Of a DNA stretch of 64,000 nucleotides, positions 62,950 through 64,000 are shown piece after piece. The notes below the pieces were generated by a model that did no database searches, was not told where the DNA came from, and worked only from the letters and a program-made list of their open reading frames with translations. Origin of the DNA: JBNKVT01 sp050299335 (GTDB lineage: Bacteria > Pseudomonadota > Alphaproteobacteria > Rhodobacterales > Rhodobacteraceae); contig JBNKVT010000002.1 of assembly GCA_050299335.1 (NCBI GenBank), positions 1-64,000 of the forward strand, given 5' to 3'. Positions within the stretch are counted from its first letter, which is position 1. Each line of letters begins with the position of its first letter. A program made the position numbers and the translations under genes.

Positions 62950-63684
62950 TCACGGTGCGATCTCGCCCGACAGGATCGCGCGGGCCACAGCCTGCTCGCG
63001 GGTCCGCGCCCCAAGCTTGGCCCGTGCGTTGCGGATATAGAGGTTCACCGCCGCCTCCGACAGGTCCAGCCGGTTGGCGATCATCGCCACCCTGAGCCCC
63101 GCGCTCAGCCAGAGAAGACATTCGCGCTCGCGGGGGCTGAGGCGGGCGGTGGAGCCCTGCGCCTCGATACGTCCCAGCGCGGCAATGCGTTCGAAGGCGA
63201 GGAGCGCGGCCAGATGCACCTGGGCACCATGGTCGGCGCAGAAACGCTCAAACTCGCTTTCGTCGGCATCGCTTCCGATCACCCAGCCGCCGAATTCGCC
63301 CTGATCGCGGGTCCTGACGGGAATTCCGAGACAGCTTTTCACGCCCTGCGCCGCCGCCAGTTCCAGAAAGTCCCGCTGCCGGCCCCTGGCGCCAGGAAAC
63401 CGGTCGGGGTCGGTGAGAATGGTCTCGGCGGCAAGACTTCGGCAGCGAATGGCGAGAAACGGATCGTTATCCAGCATCCTTGTGCGGTAGGTCTCCGAAA
63501 ACTCCTGGTTCAGGTTGGAATGAAAACGGCTCGAAACCTTGCCGTGATGGGTTTCGGTCGCCATCGTCAGGGTGCAGAAGGGCAAGCCGAGATCGGCCAC
63601 ATGGGACGCCAGAGATGCCCAGACCGTTTCAGCATCGCCGCGTGTTTCGAGACCTTCGGTGAAACTCTGCAGCCTCTTGTGCAT
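62950..63684 (-). CDS. LuxR-family regulator with autoinducer-binding-like domain
   Basis: Encodes 244 residues. The N-terminal autoinducer-binding-like domain (about 20-160) has LPFCTLTMATETHHGK, TRMLDNDPFLAI (with the Asp of the family) and VKSCLGIPVRTRDQG. The C-terminal HTH has STARLSPRERECLLWLSAGL and VNLYIRNARAKLGARTR. Tryptophans usual in AHL-binding receptors are mostly absent, so the ligand may not be an AHL. ATG 63684 is used; a TTG four codons upstream is possible. No luxI synthase gene is nearby: a solo regulator. Confidence 0.87.
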   Translation of the reverse strand: MHKRLQSFTEGLETRGDAETVWASLASHVADLGLPFCTLTMATETHHGKVSSRFHSNLNQEFSETYRTRMLDNDPFLAIRCRSLAAETILTDPDRFPGARGRQRDFLELAAAQGVKSCLGIPVRTRDQGEFGGWVIGSDADESEFERFCADHGAQVHLAALLAFERIAALGRIEAQGSTARLSPRERECLLWLSAGLRVAMIANRLDLSEAAVNLYIRNARAKLGARTREQAVARAILSGEIAP

Positions 63685-63796
63685 TTCGCCAGCCAACCCT
63701 CAGCAGACCCGGGAAACAATATAGCAAAACCGTCATATTGCGACCAGAGGCCGGCTTGCCGCTCCTTTCGGAGAGCGACTGGCAAGGGAGGATGGC

Positions 63797-64000
63797 ATGC
63801 GCAGCGCTTGGATTCGGAGGATGGCGGCAGGTCTCGTCATGGCGATTGCGCCATTGGCGCCAGGGGCCAGTGCCCAGACGGCGGAAATCCCGTCAGCGCG
63901 AGACTGGTCCGGTGCCTATGCGGGGCTGCAGGCCGGGGTTACGAGCGTGACGACGCGCTCCGACGGGTCCGGAGGTTCTACCGTAGAGAATTCCGGCGAG
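63797..64000 (+). CDS. Outer-membrane beta-barrel protein, 5' end only
   Basis: Sixty-eight codons are present before the window ends. The product begins with a signal peptide (MRSAWIRRMAAGLVMAIAPLAPGASA), then the mature opening QTAEIPSARDWSGAYAGLQAG, whose WSGAYAGLQAG is typical of the first strand of OmpA-like or Opa-type barrels. AAGGGAGGA precedes the ATG by five bases. Family inference only, since the rest is outside the window. Confidence 0.72.
   Translation, partial: MRSAWIRRMAAGLVMAIAPLAPGASAQTAEIPSARDWSGAYAGLQAGVTSVTTRSDGSGGSTVENSGE

Overview
The window looks like chromosomal DNA of a high-GC alphaproteobacterium, most likely Rhodobacterales (Paracoccaceae/Roseobacteraceae type). 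The evidence is the gene content (DUF2794 next to dnaG-rpoD, a MoxR/Bat operon, a PQQ-associated ABC cluster, a GtsA-like CUT1 sugar transporter), the codon bias, and intergenic palindromes built around a GAGGTATTTG-AAAGAAGGAG core, which I recall from that order. No rRNA, tRNA or CRISPR array was seen. The only mobile DNA recognised is the C-terminal tail of an IS630-type transposase at the left edge. It lies beside a Hint-domain gene whose 5' end appears to be missing.

Layout. 1-3123: IS630 remnant, truncated Hint protein, then a PepSY / cytochrome b561 / membrane-anchored HTH cassette. 3199-6489: SRAP protein, then a leftward pair (SPFH-GYF protein and double zinc-ribbon membrane protein). 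6490-7754: sparse region with two small candidate ORFs and a candidate structured RNA ending in a hairpin. 7755-9829: two Lrp/AsnC regulators divergent from ilvC. 9857-12834: DUF1963 protein and a cytoplasmic gamma-glutamyltransferase homologue, separated by three palindromes. 13358-17962: DUF2794, dnaG, rpoD. 18032-24077: leftward moxR-DUF58-DUF4381-VWA-VWA-TPR-BatD operon. 24148-28636: leftward ABC cluster of the PQQ-dependent alcohol-oxidation type (binding protein, beta-propeller, small secreted protein, ATPase, permease), with a DUF2380 lipocalin-size secreted protein divergent. 29504-32359: three envelope or secreted proteins. 32531-37253: rplY, pth, a gluzincin-like membrane protein, DUF2332, an aldehyde dehydrogenase. 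37316-38017: DUF1223.

38448-55107 is a carbohydrate island. A LacI regulator (rightward) faces a long leftward array: sugar-binding protein, two permeases, ATPase, GH2 beta-mannosidase, D-lyxose/mannose isomerase, two TIM-barrel isomerases, two Gfo/Idh/MocA oxidoreductases, an aldo/keto reductase and a GH43 beta-xylosidase. The proposed flow is uptake of hemicellulose oligosaccharides, cytoplasmic hydrolysis by GH2 and GH43 (neither has a signal peptide), and entry of mannose into metabolism by isomerisation. A promoter, an overlapping imperfect operator and a perfect 14-bp LacI-type palindrome are visible in the divergent intergenic region. Hairpins follow the binding-protein gene and sit in two other gaps, so expression is probably graded along the array.

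55070-64000: small secreted protein, topA, a two-part glycosyltransferase, ybgC-ruvB-ruvA-ruvC (leftward), a LuxR-type solo regulator, and the 5' end of an outer-membrane beta-barrel gene cut by the window edge. The least explained items are the PQQ-type ABC system that pairs a binding protein with an ABC-2 permease, the structured locus at 7389-7535, the paired-repeat family, and the permease with an extra membrane domain.
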